Source of the DNA: Oscillospiraceae bacterium
GTDB lineage: Bacteria; Bacillota; Clostridia; Oscillospirales; Ruminococcaceae
Length of the DNA stretch: 20,377 bases
NCBI GenBank assembly: GCA_003512525.1
Contig: DOQG01000029.1
Span: 1 to 20,377 of the forward strand
Reading direction: 5' to 3'
Each line of letters starts with the position of its first letter. Position 1 is the stretch's first letter. The translations under genes were made by a program, and so were the position numbers. Below, one piece after another: positions 6,671 to 13,682 of this stretch. The notes beneath the pieces are model-generated. The model did not search any database. It saw nothing but the letters and a program-made list of their open reading frames with translations, and had not been told where the DNA came from.

Positions 6671-9197
6671 AAAGAATAAAAATTTGCTCTTTCCTAAACA
6701 TATTATCGTAATGGTCACAGTGGGTATTATACTGATGGGCTGTGTTTTTGCACTGTTTTCATATAATAATACAGAAAATGCAAAAAATGTTACCGCAGAA
6801 ACAATAGAGTATATAAAAAATCAGTGTATAAGGTATGATGAGATAACATCGTCAGACCTTACCAAGAGCCTGTTCCGCATTATTGATAAAACGAAGGAGA
6901 TAAGCCGTGATATGCTTATATTCAACGATAGCTCGGATAATATCATGAAGAGTTTTATCGGCGATCACAAGCTTACCGGGGTTATGCTGCTGGACGAAAA
7001 AGGGGAGCTTGAGAATGAATTATACAGCGATGACACGGGATATGACGTATGGAAGAGCTTTATACATCAGGATAATGTATTGAGTGTTGCATATGAACCG
7101 ATAAAAATATATGCAGACAGAATACACTCATCTCCGTCCGGAGCTACAAGCGATAACGATTATTATTACGATTTTGCGGCAGTCGCCCGCACCGATAAAA
7201 AAGGTATAGTATTTGCATATCTCAGACAGACAAAATCTGTAATAGATAACGGTCAGCCGACACTGGACTTATTGCTGTCAGGCTTTAAGCTTGCAATGAA
7301 CGGAAGTATAATTATAACAGACAAAAGCAACGTAATAGCGACTAATAATGAAAAATACACCGGAAAAGCGGTTGTAGATTGCAAAATATTGGAAAGCTAT
7401 GCTTCGAGCGGCGATAAAGCGAACGGTCTTTTGCGTATAGTTGACGATGACGGCTCGTATTATGGCGGAATGGATAAGTGCAGAAATTATTACATCTATG
7501 TCTGTTATCCGGCAGGCAATGTATATATCGGGCGATGGGCAGCGACCTCGCTTGCAACTACAATTTATATAATAATCTGTTTTGTGGCAATACTGTTTTA
7601 CAGGTCAATACAGGTAAAGCATATCCGTGAAACACGCATTGCGGAGGAAAAATACAACGCTAAACTGCTTCAGTCGGCAGATGAAGCAAGACGCGCAAAT
7701 ATGGCAAAGAGTGATTTTCTGAGGCGTATGAGCCACGATATAAGAACGCCTATCAACGGTATACGCGGTATGATAGAGATAGCGGATAAGAATGATGATG
7801 ACCCGGAAAAACGGAAGGAATGCCGCCGTAAGATGTGGGTAGCCTCAGGCTATCTTCTTGAACTTGTCAACGACATTCTTGATATGAATAAACTTGAATC
7901 GGGCGAAATTGTACTTGAATATGAACCGTTCGATATATACGATATATTTGATGATATATTCACACTCAATGAACAGAACGCTTATAAACATAACATCTCG
8001 CTCACTTTTGAAAAGTGCGAAAATATACATAACAGACTGATCGGCAGTCCGCTTCATGTTAAGCGGGTGCTTATGAATATAATCAGCAATGCCGTTAAAT
8101 ACGGAAGAGAGGGCGGATATGTAAAAGTATCCTGCAAAGAGCTTTCTGTTACCGAGGACGGAAAAACAGCAATGCTCAGTATAAAATGCGAGGATAACGG
8201 CAAGGGCATAGGTGAAGATTTCCGGAAGGTGATGTATGAGCCGTTCCGTCAGGAAAATGAAAGCGCCAGAACATCATATCAGGGTACAGGTCTGGGGCTT
8301 CCGATAGCTAAACGGCTTACAGAAAAGATGGGCGGTACGATCGAGTGCGAAAGCACGAAAAATGTCGGTACTGATTTTACGATAGTTCTTCCGTTGGATA
8401 TAGATATGACGAGGCGGTCCAAATCAAAGCCTGGGGTAGTGGTAGAGGATCGCTCACTTGCAGGTGTGAATATTCTTCTGGCAGAAGATAACGAACTGAA
8501 TATGGAGATCACAGAATTTATGCTGAAAAGTGAGGGTGCAACGGTCATCAAGGCGTGGAACGGTGCAGAAGCCGTTGAAATATTTGAAAGCTCTGAACTT
8601 TATTCAATCGATGTAATTCTGATGGATATTATGATGCCTGTCGTGGATGGGCTTGAAGCTTCTGAAACGATACGGCATCTTTATCGCGCAGATGCAATAT
8701 CTGTCCCGATAATTGCGCTTACGGCTAACGCATTTACCGATGATAAGATAAAGACTCAGACGGCAGGTATGAATGAGCATCTTGCTAAACCTGTCGAGTC
8801 AAAAAAATTAAAGGATGCGGTGTTCAGCTATATCGGCAGAAAAAATCTCACAATGAGAGAGTGCTATGACTTGTTGGGAGAGGACTATGACAGCGTGCTA
8901 CAGCGTCTTGAGTGCGAAGAAGAGAATGTTGAACCTGCAATACGCGAATTTTTGTTTGATAAGCACTTTGCGGAGTTTTCTGATGCAATGAAAGAGCATT
9001 CGGTCGAAAAGGCTTTCAGAGCGGCGCACACCATGAAGGGAATAGCCGCAAACCTTGGATTTGAAAAGTTCCGCAGTGTGTTCAGCGAAATAACGGAATA
9101 TTTAAGAAAAGGCGATTATGACAGTGCGCAAAAGCTTCTGGTCACTGTCGGCAAGGAGTATATAAGGATAATAAGAGCATTGAAAAGGTGCAAATAA
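6663..9197 (+). CDS. Hybrid sensor histidine kinase with receiver and Hpt domains
   Basis: This 844-residue kinase contains a whole phosphorelay. A transmembrane helix (about 12-33) is followed by a Cache-like extracytoplasmic sensor to about 298 and a second helix (about 300-320). A short coiled linker leads to HisKA (MSHDIRTPING, H358) and HATPase (N476 in NAVKYG, D511 in DNGKGIG, then GTGLGLPIAKRL). The receiver follows (LLAEDNELNME, D655 in LMDIMMPVVDG) and then a C-terminal Hpt domain (AAHTMKGIAANLGF, H789). The start is TTG 6663: an in-frame stop precedes it directly, and a perfect GGAGG lies 8 bases upstream inside the lipoprotein gene. The 8-base overlap implies translational coupling to the binding protein. 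No separate output regulator is encoded nearby, so the Hpt partner must be elsewhere. A strong terminator follows. Confidence 0.94.
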   Translation: MNKKNKNLLFPKHIIVMVTVGIILMGCVFALFSYNNTENAKNVTAETIEYIKNQCIRYDEITSSDLTKSLFRIIDKTKEISRDMLIFNDSSDNIMKSFIGDHKLTGVMLLDEKGELENELYSDDTGYDVWKSFIHQDNVLSVAYEPIKIYADRIHSSPSGATSDNDYYYDFAAVARTDKKGIVFAYLRQTKSVIDNGQPTLDLLLSGFKLAMNGSIIITDKSNVIATNNEKYTGKAVVDCKILESYASSGDKANGLLRIVDDDGSYYGGMDKCRNYYIYVCYPAGNVYIGRWAATSLATTIYIIICFVAILFYRSIQVKHIRETRIAEEKYNAKLLQSADEARRANMAKSDFLRRMSHDIRTPINGIRGMIEIADKNDDDPEKRKECRRKMWVASGYLLELVNDILDMNKLESGEIVLEYEPFDIYDIFDDIFTLNEQNAYKHNISLTFEKCENIHNRLIGSPLHVKRVLMNIISNAVKYGREGGYVKVSCKELSVTEDGKTAMLSIKCEDNGKGIGEDFRKVMYEPFRQENESARTSYQGTGLGLPIAKRLTEKMGGTIECESTKNVGTDFTIVLPLDIDMTRRSKSKPGVVVEDRSLAGVNILLAEDNELNMEITEFMLKSEGATVIKAWNGAEAVEIFESSELYSIDVILMDIMMPVVDGLEASETIRHLYRADAISVPIIALTANAFTDDKIKTQTAGMNEHLAKPVESKKLKDAVFSYIGRKNLTMRECYDLLGEDYDSVLQRLECEEENVEPAIREFLFDKHFAEFSDAMKEHSVEKAFRAAHTMKGIAANLGFEKFRSVFSEITEYLRKGDYDSAQKLLVTVGKEYIRIIRALKRCK

Positions 9198-9205
9198 TAC
9201 CTAAA

Positions 9206-9254
9206 GCAGGAGCTGTGACGAAATGCAATAATTTCGTCACAGCTCCTGCGTTTT
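9206..9254 (+). terminator. Strong intrinsic terminator with 19-bp perfect stem
   Basis: The arms 9206-9224 and 9231-9249 are perfectly complementary over 19 bases, starting GCAGGAGC and ending GCTCCTGC, around a 6-base loop (GCAATA). The sequence GTTTTATT follows. It lies 8 bases after the hybrid kinase stop and insulates that unit from the next promoter. The stem is unusually long for a terminator. Confidence 0.9.
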
Positions 9255-9297
9255 ATTAGTCAGCAATAAAAAATTATCGAAAAACAATAAAAATCTA

Positions 9298-9326
9298 TTG
9301 ACAAACGGAAAACCCTGTGCTATAAT
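9298..9326 (+). promoter_or_regulatory. Consensus housekeeping promoter for the DUF2975 operon
   Basis: A perfect TTGACA (9298-9303) and a perfect TATAAT (9321-9326) are separated by exactly 17 bases, with TGC just before the -10 as an extended element. This predicts a strong, factor-independent promoter. The ATG follows about 38 bases downstream of the -10 with an AAAGGGCGG ribosome binding site. The HTH protein in the operon could repress it, but no clear palindrome was seen. Confidence 0.9.
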
Positions 9327-9364
9327 TCAAACAACAAAAAACTACGTCGGGAAAGGGCGGTATT

Positions 9365-9817
9365 ATGAAAAAACAAAACTATTCCGTAATGATAACCTCA
9401 ATACTTGTAAAGGCGGTATTCGTACTGATAATCGTATGCTGTATATTTGCACCTTTTATTGTCCGTATCTACGATAACCGCATATTTGCACTGTTCGGAA
9501 TGTCGGTCTATCTGCCTACGATAATTACGCTTTACCTTGCGGCGGCAGCTGCGCTTGTGATAGTTATAGCGCTTGACCGTCTGCTGTCTAATATCAGACA
9601 GGGAAAAGTGTTCACTTCGGGTAATGTAAAGATATTAAGACTGATATCGTATTGCTGTTTTGCCGTAAGCGTTATATTCATCTATTTCAGCATTTTAAGA
9701 CCGTTCGCATGGCTTGTTGTGATAGCGGCGGCATTCTTCGGGCTGATACTCCGTGTTATCAAGAATGTCTTTGAGCAGGCGATCGTTATAAAAGAAGAGA
9801 ACGACTTTACTATCTGA
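9365..9817 (+). CDS. DUF2975 family membrane protein
   Basis: This 150-residue, very hydrophobic protein has four predicted transmembrane helices: about residues 10-32, 45-70, 90-110 and 113-133. Between helices two and three is the cytoplasmic stretch RLLSNIRQGKVFTSGNVKILR, whose pattern (L.NI..G..F...N...LR) is characteristic of DUF2975, the family of Bacillus YoaS. The function of the family is unknown. Members are regularly encoded directly before a small YozG-like HTH protein, as here (16-base gap), so the two probably act as a membrane-linked regulatory pair. The start is ATG 9365 with AAAGGGCGG upstream, and it is the first gene after a consensus promoter. Confidence 0.82.
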   Translation: MKKQNYSVMITSILVKAVFVLIIVCCIFAPFIVRIYDNRIFALFGMSVYLPTIITLYLAAAAALVIVIALDRLLSNIRQGKVFTSGNVKILRLISYCCFAVSVIFIYFSILRPFAWLVVIAAAFFGLILRVIKNVFEQAIVIKEENDFTI

Positions 9818-9833
9818 TTTGTGAGGTGCTGAT

Positions 9834-10052
9834 ATGGCAATTGAAATAAATCTTGATGTAATGATGGCTATGCGGAAGATCTCGTCGAATGAGCTTGCCG
9901 CCGCCATCGGCATAACCCCTGCAAATCTGTCGGTGCTGAAAACGGGCAAGGCAAAGGCTATCCGCTTTTCAACGCTTGAAAAGATATGTGAGGTCTTACA
10001 GTGTCAACCCGGTGATATCCTGTGTTATAAAGGCGGTGGCGAAAATGAATGA
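9834..10052 (+). CDS. YozG-like Cro/CI-type HTH regulator
   Basis: This 72-residue protein is essentially one helix-turn-helix domain. MAIEINLDVMMAMRKIS is the first helix, ELAAAIGITPANLSVLKTGK contains the HTH with its recognition helix, and FSTLEKICEVLQCQPGDILCY is the family ending. Short proteins of this type (YozG-like) bind DNA as dimers. It probably controls its own operon, perhaps with the DUF2975 protein modulating it at the membrane. GTGAGGTGCTGAT precedes the ATG, placing GAGGTG at usable spacing. The end overlaps the next gene by 8 bases, so the downstream membrane protein is translationally coupled. Confidence 0.88.
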   Translation: MAIEINLDVMMAMRKISSNELAAAIGITPANLSVLKTGKAKAIRFSTLEKICEVLQCQPGDILCYKGGGENE

Positions 10053-11637
10053 GTATAATAATGCGGAACAATACGGCAATGTTCAGCCGGTGAATGTATA
10101 CGGCGGAGCAGAGGGTCAATATGCACCGATGTATAACAACAGCCTGCAAGGTCCTCCCGAGGCAAAGAAAACCTACAATATGCGCGATTTTATATTCGCC
10201 GCGCTTACGGCTGTGCTTGGCTTTATAACATTTAAGCTGTTCTTTACCGAGGGCGAGATATTTCCGTTTGCAGAGGTTATAGCATCGGGCTGGTATCATA
10301 TTATTGTTGCCGCTCTTGCTGTTATGGCGGTGATATATATCGGCAAAAAGCCGACAGCCTCACAGTGGGCGATATTCGGCTGTGTGATAATATTCTGTGC
10401 TGTTCCGATATTCTCGTCAACGGGACTTGTTCGCTTTCTTTCGTGGGTGTATGCCGCGATCCTGCTTTGTTACTTTGCATACAGCTTTACTACAACCAAG
10501 CCGCTGTTTTCGGACGGATTTGCACGGGAGCTGTGCGAAGCGGTATTCTCGGTATCGTTCAGAAATTTCACAGCCGCGCCTAAGAGCATAGCAGTGCCGT
10601 TTTCAAAAAAGGAGCATAAGAGCAAAACCGCGCTGTATATCCTGCTCGGAATTATTTGCTCGCTTCCGGCAACGTTTATTGCTGGTGCGGCACTTTCAAG
10701 CGCCGATGATAATTTCGGCAGAATGTTATCCGTTATGACAGGCGGATTTTTCAACAACTTTTTCAGTAATATTATAATTTTTGCAGTCAGCATACCTTTT
10801 TCATTTCTGCTTTTTGGAATAATGAGCGGCGCAAAGGGAAGAAAGCGCAGAATGACAGGTGACAGCGGGAAAGCGGCAAAGGTGCCTGCCGCGGCTGTAT
10901 GCGCGGCGCTCACGCCGCTTATAGCTATATATCTTCTGTTCTTCACTTGCCAGATACCATATTTTCTAAGTGCGTTCGGCGGAGTTCTTCCCGACGGCTA
11001 CAGCTACAGCGAATATGCCAGACAAGGCTTTTTTGAGCTGTGCGGAGTGGCTGTGCTTGATCTTTTTGTGATATTCCTTGCAGGAGTGCTTGCTAAAAGA
11101 AACGAGAGCGGGAGAAAGCCTGCGGCTGTAAGAGCGTATTCGGCTGTGTTCAGCCTGCTGACCGTTTTTCTTATTTGCAGTGCAATGTCAAAGATGATAA
11201 TGTACATCGGTGAGTACGGGCTTACCGGACTCAGATTTTACACATCATGGTTTATGATACTGCTCGGTATAGTGTTCTTAGTGCTGATATTGCATGAGAT
11301 ATTACCTGATATGAAAACCGTGTTGATACTTTTTGTGTCGTTTACCGCAATGCTCGGCGCACTGTGCTTTTGCGACCCCGATGCGAGAATAGCACAGTAT
11401 AATGTCGAAAGCTATCTCAGCGGCAATATAACTAAGATCGATACTTACAGTCTTTCTGCCTTGTCCGAGGGAGCGGCTGTTTATATCGAAAAGCTCGGGG
11501 ATAACAATGAGAACTTGCGTCCGAGGTGCAGAGCAGCACTGGCTCAGATTAAAGAAAGCAGAAATTCAAAGGTATATTTCCCTCTTTCGGTTACTACTGT
11601 AAAATCCGACGGGATATACGACAGAATGCGGGGATAA
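10045..11637 (+). CDS. DUF4173/DUF4153-like polytopic membrane protein
   Basis: This protein of about 530 residues has a soluble N-terminus rich in N, Y, G, P and Q (about the first 45 residues, with QYGN, GAEGQYAP and LQGPPEA). About a dozen transmembrane helices follow. The C-terminal soluble tail contains DPDARIAQYNVESYLSG, a pattern I associate with the DUF4173/DUF4153 families of uncharacterised membrane proteins. The start is ATG 10045, inside the HTH gene, with AAAGGCGG 8 bases upstream. An in-frame ATG at 9976 would add 23 residues encoded within the HTH gene and has no supporting ribosome binding site. The operon with DUF2975 and the HTH suggests a membrane-stress or envelope-sensing role. 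The exact family and the function are uncertain. Confidence 0.78.
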   Translation: MNEYNNAEQYGNVQPVNVYGGAEGQYAPMYNNSLQGPPEAKKTYNMRDFIFAALTAVLGFITFKLFFTEGEIFPFAEVIASGWYHIIVAALAVMAVIYIGKKPTASQWAIFGCVIIFCAVPIFSSTGLVRFLSWVYAAILLCYFAYSFTTTKPLFSDGFARELCEAVFSVSFRNFTAAPKSIAVPFSKKEHKSKTALYILLGIICSLPATFIAGAALSSADDNFGRMLSVMTGGFFNNFFSNIIIFAVSIPFSFLLFGIMSGAKGRKRRMTGDSGKAAKVPAAAVCAALTPLIAIYLLFFTCQIPYFLSAFGGVLPDGYSYSEYARQGFFELCGVAVLDLFVIFLAGVLAKRNESGRKPAAVRAYSAVFSLLTVFLICSAMSKMIMYIGEYGLTGLRFYTSWFMILLGIVFLVLILHEILPDMKTVLILFVSFTAMLGALCFCDPDARIAQYNVESYLSGNITKIDTYSLSALSEGAAVYIEKLGDNNENLRPRCRAALAQIKESRNSKVYFPLSVTTVKSDGIYDRMRG

Positions 11638-11657
11638 TCGCCGACAGAGTTATTTTT

Positions 11658-11679
11658 CGGCTCTGAAAAGCCGTTTTTT
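11658..11679 (+). terminator. Intrinsic terminator
   Basis: The stem CGGCT / AGCCG (11658-11662, 11669-11673) with loop CTGAAA is followed directly by six T. It lies 20 bases after the DUF4173-like gene and 3 bases before the next -35. A competing CAGAG/CTCTG pairing overlaps it. Confidence 0.8.
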
Positions 11680-11682
11680 CTA

Positions 11683-11711
11683 TTGACTAATTTTTGTCTT
11701 TATGTTATACT
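11683..11711 (+). promoter_or_regulatory. Promoter of the radical SAM / PerR-like operon
   Basis: TTGACT (11683-11688), a 17-base gap and TATACT (11706-11711) form a near-consensus promoter with an extended TGT before the -10. It starts 3 bases after the T-tract of the preceding terminator. The ATG at 11752 follows with a strong GGAGGTG. I saw no PerR-box-like palindrome over it. Confidence 0.85.
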
Positions 11712-11751
11712 AATGTGAGAAAGATTATCAGTTTATCCACGGAGGTGTAAT

Positions 11752-12369
11752 ATGACGATATTCTATGAGTTTGAAGGTAAGCTGTATGCTAATATAACAA
11801 ACAAATGTCCGTGTTCATGCATTTTTTGCATAAGAAAGAACGGCGACAGCGTTGCGGATAATGACAGCCTGTGGCTTGAGCATGAGCCGAGCTATGAAGA
11901 AATAATCAAGGCGTTTGACGATTTTGATAAGACAGGCCTGCATGAGCTTGTGTTCTGCGGTTACGGCGAGCCTATGGAGCGTGCGGACGTTCTGCTCGAG
12001 GTCGCAAAGTATGTCAAGCAGACTACGGATATGAAGATCCGTATAAATACAAACGGACTGGTTGACTTCATAAATCCCGCTTTTGACGCATACAAGATGC
12101 GCTATTTAATCGACTGTGTCTCTATCAGCCTTAATGCTCCCGACCCTGAGAGCTATCTTGAGGTTACCCGTCCCAAGTTCGGACTTCCCGCATTCAATTC
12201 TATGCTGAATTTTGCTAAGACGGTAAAGACTATTGTTCCGAAGGTTATGTTCACGGTGGTAGATATAATAACGCCTGAGCAGATCGAACAATGCAAGGAG
12301 CTTGCGGAGGGGCTTGATATACCGCTCAGAGTCCGTCATTGGGTGACGGATAACGAGAGTTATACCTGA
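11752..12369 (+). CDS. Short radical SAM protein, TatD-linked type
   Basis: This 205-residue protein is a compact radical S-adenosylmethionine enzyme. The 4Fe-4S motif CX3CX2C is C19-C23-C26 in NKCPCSCIFCIRKNGD, with an extra cysteine at 21. FCGYGEPME is the SAM-binding GGE-like element. INTNGL and VSISLNAPDPESYLEVTRP are further strand motifs of the fold. The opening (MTIFYEFEGKLYANITNKC), the GYGEP motif and the length match the TatD-associated family (TIGR04038-like; the related TIGR04100 is an alternative). The substrate of this family is not known to me. No tatD gene lies within the window. A Fur-family gene follows after 12 bases with its own AGGAGGG, so the enzyme and the repressor form one transcript. 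Confidence 0.85.
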   Translation: MTIFYEFEGKLYANITNKCPCSCIFCIRKNGDSVADNDSLWLEHEPSYEEIIKAFDDFDKTGLHELVFCGYGEPMERADVLLEVAKYVKQTTDMKIRINTNGLVDFINPAFDAYKMRYLIDCVSISLNAPDPESYLEVTRPKFGLPAFNSMLNFAKTVKTIVPKVMFTVVDIITPEQIEQCKELAEGLDIPLRVRHWVTDNESYT

Positions 12370-12381
12370 TAGGAGGGCAGT

Positions 12382-12780
12382 ATGAACTATTCACAACAGA
12401 GAAACTGTATACTGAATATCGTTGTGTCAAATCCTATCCACCCGACAGCAGAGCAGGTATATGATATAGCAAGGCACAGTTACCCGAAAATAAGCCTTGG
12501 TACTGTTTACCGCAATTTAAATCAGCTTGCCGATCACGGCATATTAAAGAAAATATGCAGTTCTTACGGAAGTGTGCGTTTTGACGGCAGGACAGATCCG
12601 CATTTTCATATGATATGCAGTTGCTGCGAAAAGGTTTTTGACGTTGAGCTCGGCGAAATGATGTGCCTTAACGACAAGATACGCACTAAGTATGATTTTG
12701 ATGTTACAGAGTATGAGATAAGCATAAAGGGCATTTGCAGTGAATGCAGAGAGAAGCAGGAAAGCGGAGAGTCGGCGTAA
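12382..12780 (+). CDS. Fur-family repressor, PerR-like
   Basis: This 132-residue metalloregulator has an N-terminal winged helix (HPTAEQVYDIARHSYPKISLGTVYRNLNQL). Its C-terminal dimerisation domain carries two CxxC pairs for structural zinc (ICSCC and ICSEC). The regulatory metal site resembles PerR: an aspartate in RFDGRTDPHFHMIC where PerR has its diagnostic Asp, two histidines in HFH, and another Asp in KVFDVE. PerR proteins sense peroxide by metal-catalysed oxidation of such histidines and derepress stress genes. The first residues are short compared with Bacillus PerR. The AGGAGGG ribosome binding site is strong. Being downstream of an oxygen-labile radical SAM enzyme suggests shared control by oxidative or iron stress. 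Fur rather than PerR cannot be excluded. Confidence 0.85.
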   Translation: MNYSQQRNCILNIVVSNPIHPTAEQVYDIARHSYPKISLGTVYRNLNQLADHGILKKICSSYGSVRFDGRTDPHFHMICSCCEKVFDVELGEMMCLNDKIRTKYDFDVTEYEISIKGICSECREKQESGESA

Positions 12781-12792
12781 AAGGCTTATATT

Positions 12793-13020
12793 ATGTGTAA
12801 GTTATGTAAGTGCAAAAGAATTAAAAACAGTTTTACAACTCATGTAGTTAATTACAATAATTCGGTGATAATAATTAAAAATGTGCCTTGTGAAGAATGC
12901 GAGCAATGCGGAGAAATATTCTATACAGATGAAGTTGCCGAACAGCTTGAAAAACTTGTTGCTACGGCAAAAGGTCTTTTGCAGGACATCTCCGTTATTG
13001 ATTATTCTAAAGCAGCGTGA
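12793..13020 (+). CDS. Solitary YgiT-type zinc-finger protein
   Basis: This 75-residue protein has two CxxC knuckles, C2/C5 and C36/C39, the second in ECEQCGEIFYTDEVAEQLE. That is the pattern of the YgiT-type zinc finger at the N-terminus of MqsA-like antitoxins. The DNA-binding HTH half of MqsA is missing, but many Firmicutes members are this short and pair with a small toxin next door. No toxin-like gene flanks it: a Fur-family gene lies 12 bases upstream and a terminator follows. It may be an orphan antitoxin, a remnant, or an accessory protein of the radical SAM/PerR operon. AAAAGG lies 8 bases before the ATG. Expression presumably comes from the promoter at 11683. Confidence 0.75.
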   Translation: MCKLCKCKRIKNSFTTHVVNYNNSVIIIKNVPCEECEQCGEIFYTDEVAEQLEKLVATAKGLLQDISVIDYSKAA

Positions 13021-13045
13021 ATTTATATCGGAATTTATGAAATTA

Positions 13046-13082
13046 AAAGTGGGCAATACCGTATTTGCTCACTTTGTTTTTT
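13046..13082 (+). terminator. Intrinsic terminator
   Basis: The arms AAAGTGGGCAA (13046-13056) and TTGCTCACTTT (13065-13075) pair over 11 positions, with one G-T wobble, around an 8-base loop. GTTTTTT follows. It ends the radical SAM/PerR/zinc-finger operon. Confidence 0.85.
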
Positions 13083-13095
13083 ATGTGAAAAATTC

Positions 13096-13109
13096 GGGAA
13101 ACGTTTTCA
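13096..13109 (+). promoter_or_regulatory. cre-like site upstream of nrdG
   Basis: GGGAAACGTTTTCA matches 12 of 14 positions of the CcpA cre consensus TGWAANCGNTNWCA and is nearly symmetrical about the central CG. It sits 5 bases upstream of the -35 of the nrdG promoter. A role in catabolite control is inference from sequence alone. LacI-family regulators other than CcpA bind similar sites. Confidence 0.35.
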
Positions 13110-13114
13110 ATCTA

Positions 13115-13143
13115 TTGCTTTTTTCTCTGAATAAGGCTATAAT
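13115..13143 (+). promoter_or_regulatory. Promoter of nrdG and the OppA-like gene
   Basis: TTGCTT (13115-13120) and a perfect TATAAT (13138-13143) are separated by 17 bases. The nrdG ATG lies 33 bases after the -10, with AAGGAAAG as ribosome binding site. No NrdR boxes were recognised. Confidence 0.75.
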
Positions 13144-13175
13144 AAATAGGATAATGCAAAAAGGAAAGTGATACA

Positions 13176-13682
13176 ATGTTAATCAGAATAGCCGGTACGG
13201 TCAGCGAATCTATAGTAGACGGACCGGGAATAAGATATACTATATTTACGCAGGGTTGTCCTCATCATTGCGAGGGCTGTCACAACCCGGAAACGCATGA
13301 TTTTAACGGCGGCAGGCTTGCCGATACGGATAAGATATATGCTCATATAGTAGCTAATCCACTGCTTAAAGGCGTGACTTTTTCTGGCGGAGAACCGTTC
13401 TGTCAGCCGTCACCCTTGTATGAGCTTGCAAGGAAGATAAAAGAAAACACAAAGCTTGATATAATGTCATATACAGGCTTTACCTTTGAACAGCTTGTTG
13501 AAAAATCAAAGACAGACGAAGATGTGAAAAATCTGCTGTCGGTAGTAGATATACTCGTTGACGGAAAATTCGTCCTTTCGGAGAGAAGCCTTGAGCTGCG
13601 TTTCAAAGGAAGCAAAAATCAGAGAATAATCGACTGTCGGAAGTCGATCGAAAGCGGCAGTGTTGTAATTAAGGAGCTTTGA
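13176..13682 (+). CDS. nrdG: Anaerobic ribonucleotide reductase activating protein
   Basis: NrdG (168 residues) is the radical SAM activase that installs the glycyl radical on class III ribonucleotide reductase NrdD, allowing dNTP synthesis without oxygen. The iron-sulfur motif CX3CX2C is C28-C32-C35 in QGCPHHCEGCHNPET. ESIVDGPGIRYTIF before it and VTFSGGEPFCQ after it are typical of NrdG, as is the C-terminal RFKGSKNQRIID. Length fits the family. The partner nrdD is not next to it, unlike in many genomes, where nrdD precedes nrdG. Instead the stop shares one base with the start of an OppA-like lipoprotein gene. Its own promoter and a cre-like site lie upstream. It is cytoplasmic and oxygen sensitive, which fits a strict anaerobe. 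Confidence 0.93.
   Translation: MLIRIAGTVSESIVDGPGIRYTIFTQGCPHHCEGCHNPETHDFNGGRLADTDKIYAHIVANPLLKGVTFSGGEPFCQPSPLYELARKIKENTKLDIMSYTGFTFEQLVEKSKTDEDVKNLLSVVDILVDGKFVLSERSLELRFKGSKNQRIIDCRKSIESGSVVIKEL

Noticed and set aside
9976..10044. Longer N-terminus for the DUF4173-like protein
   Set aside because: The 23 extra residues are encoded inside the HTH gene in another frame, without a ribosome binding site. ATG 10045 has AAAGGCGG.
12881..13171. Possible toxin gene overlapping the zinc-finger protein
   Set aside because: The frame runs through the terminator and the nrdG promoter and has no family features or ribosome binding site.
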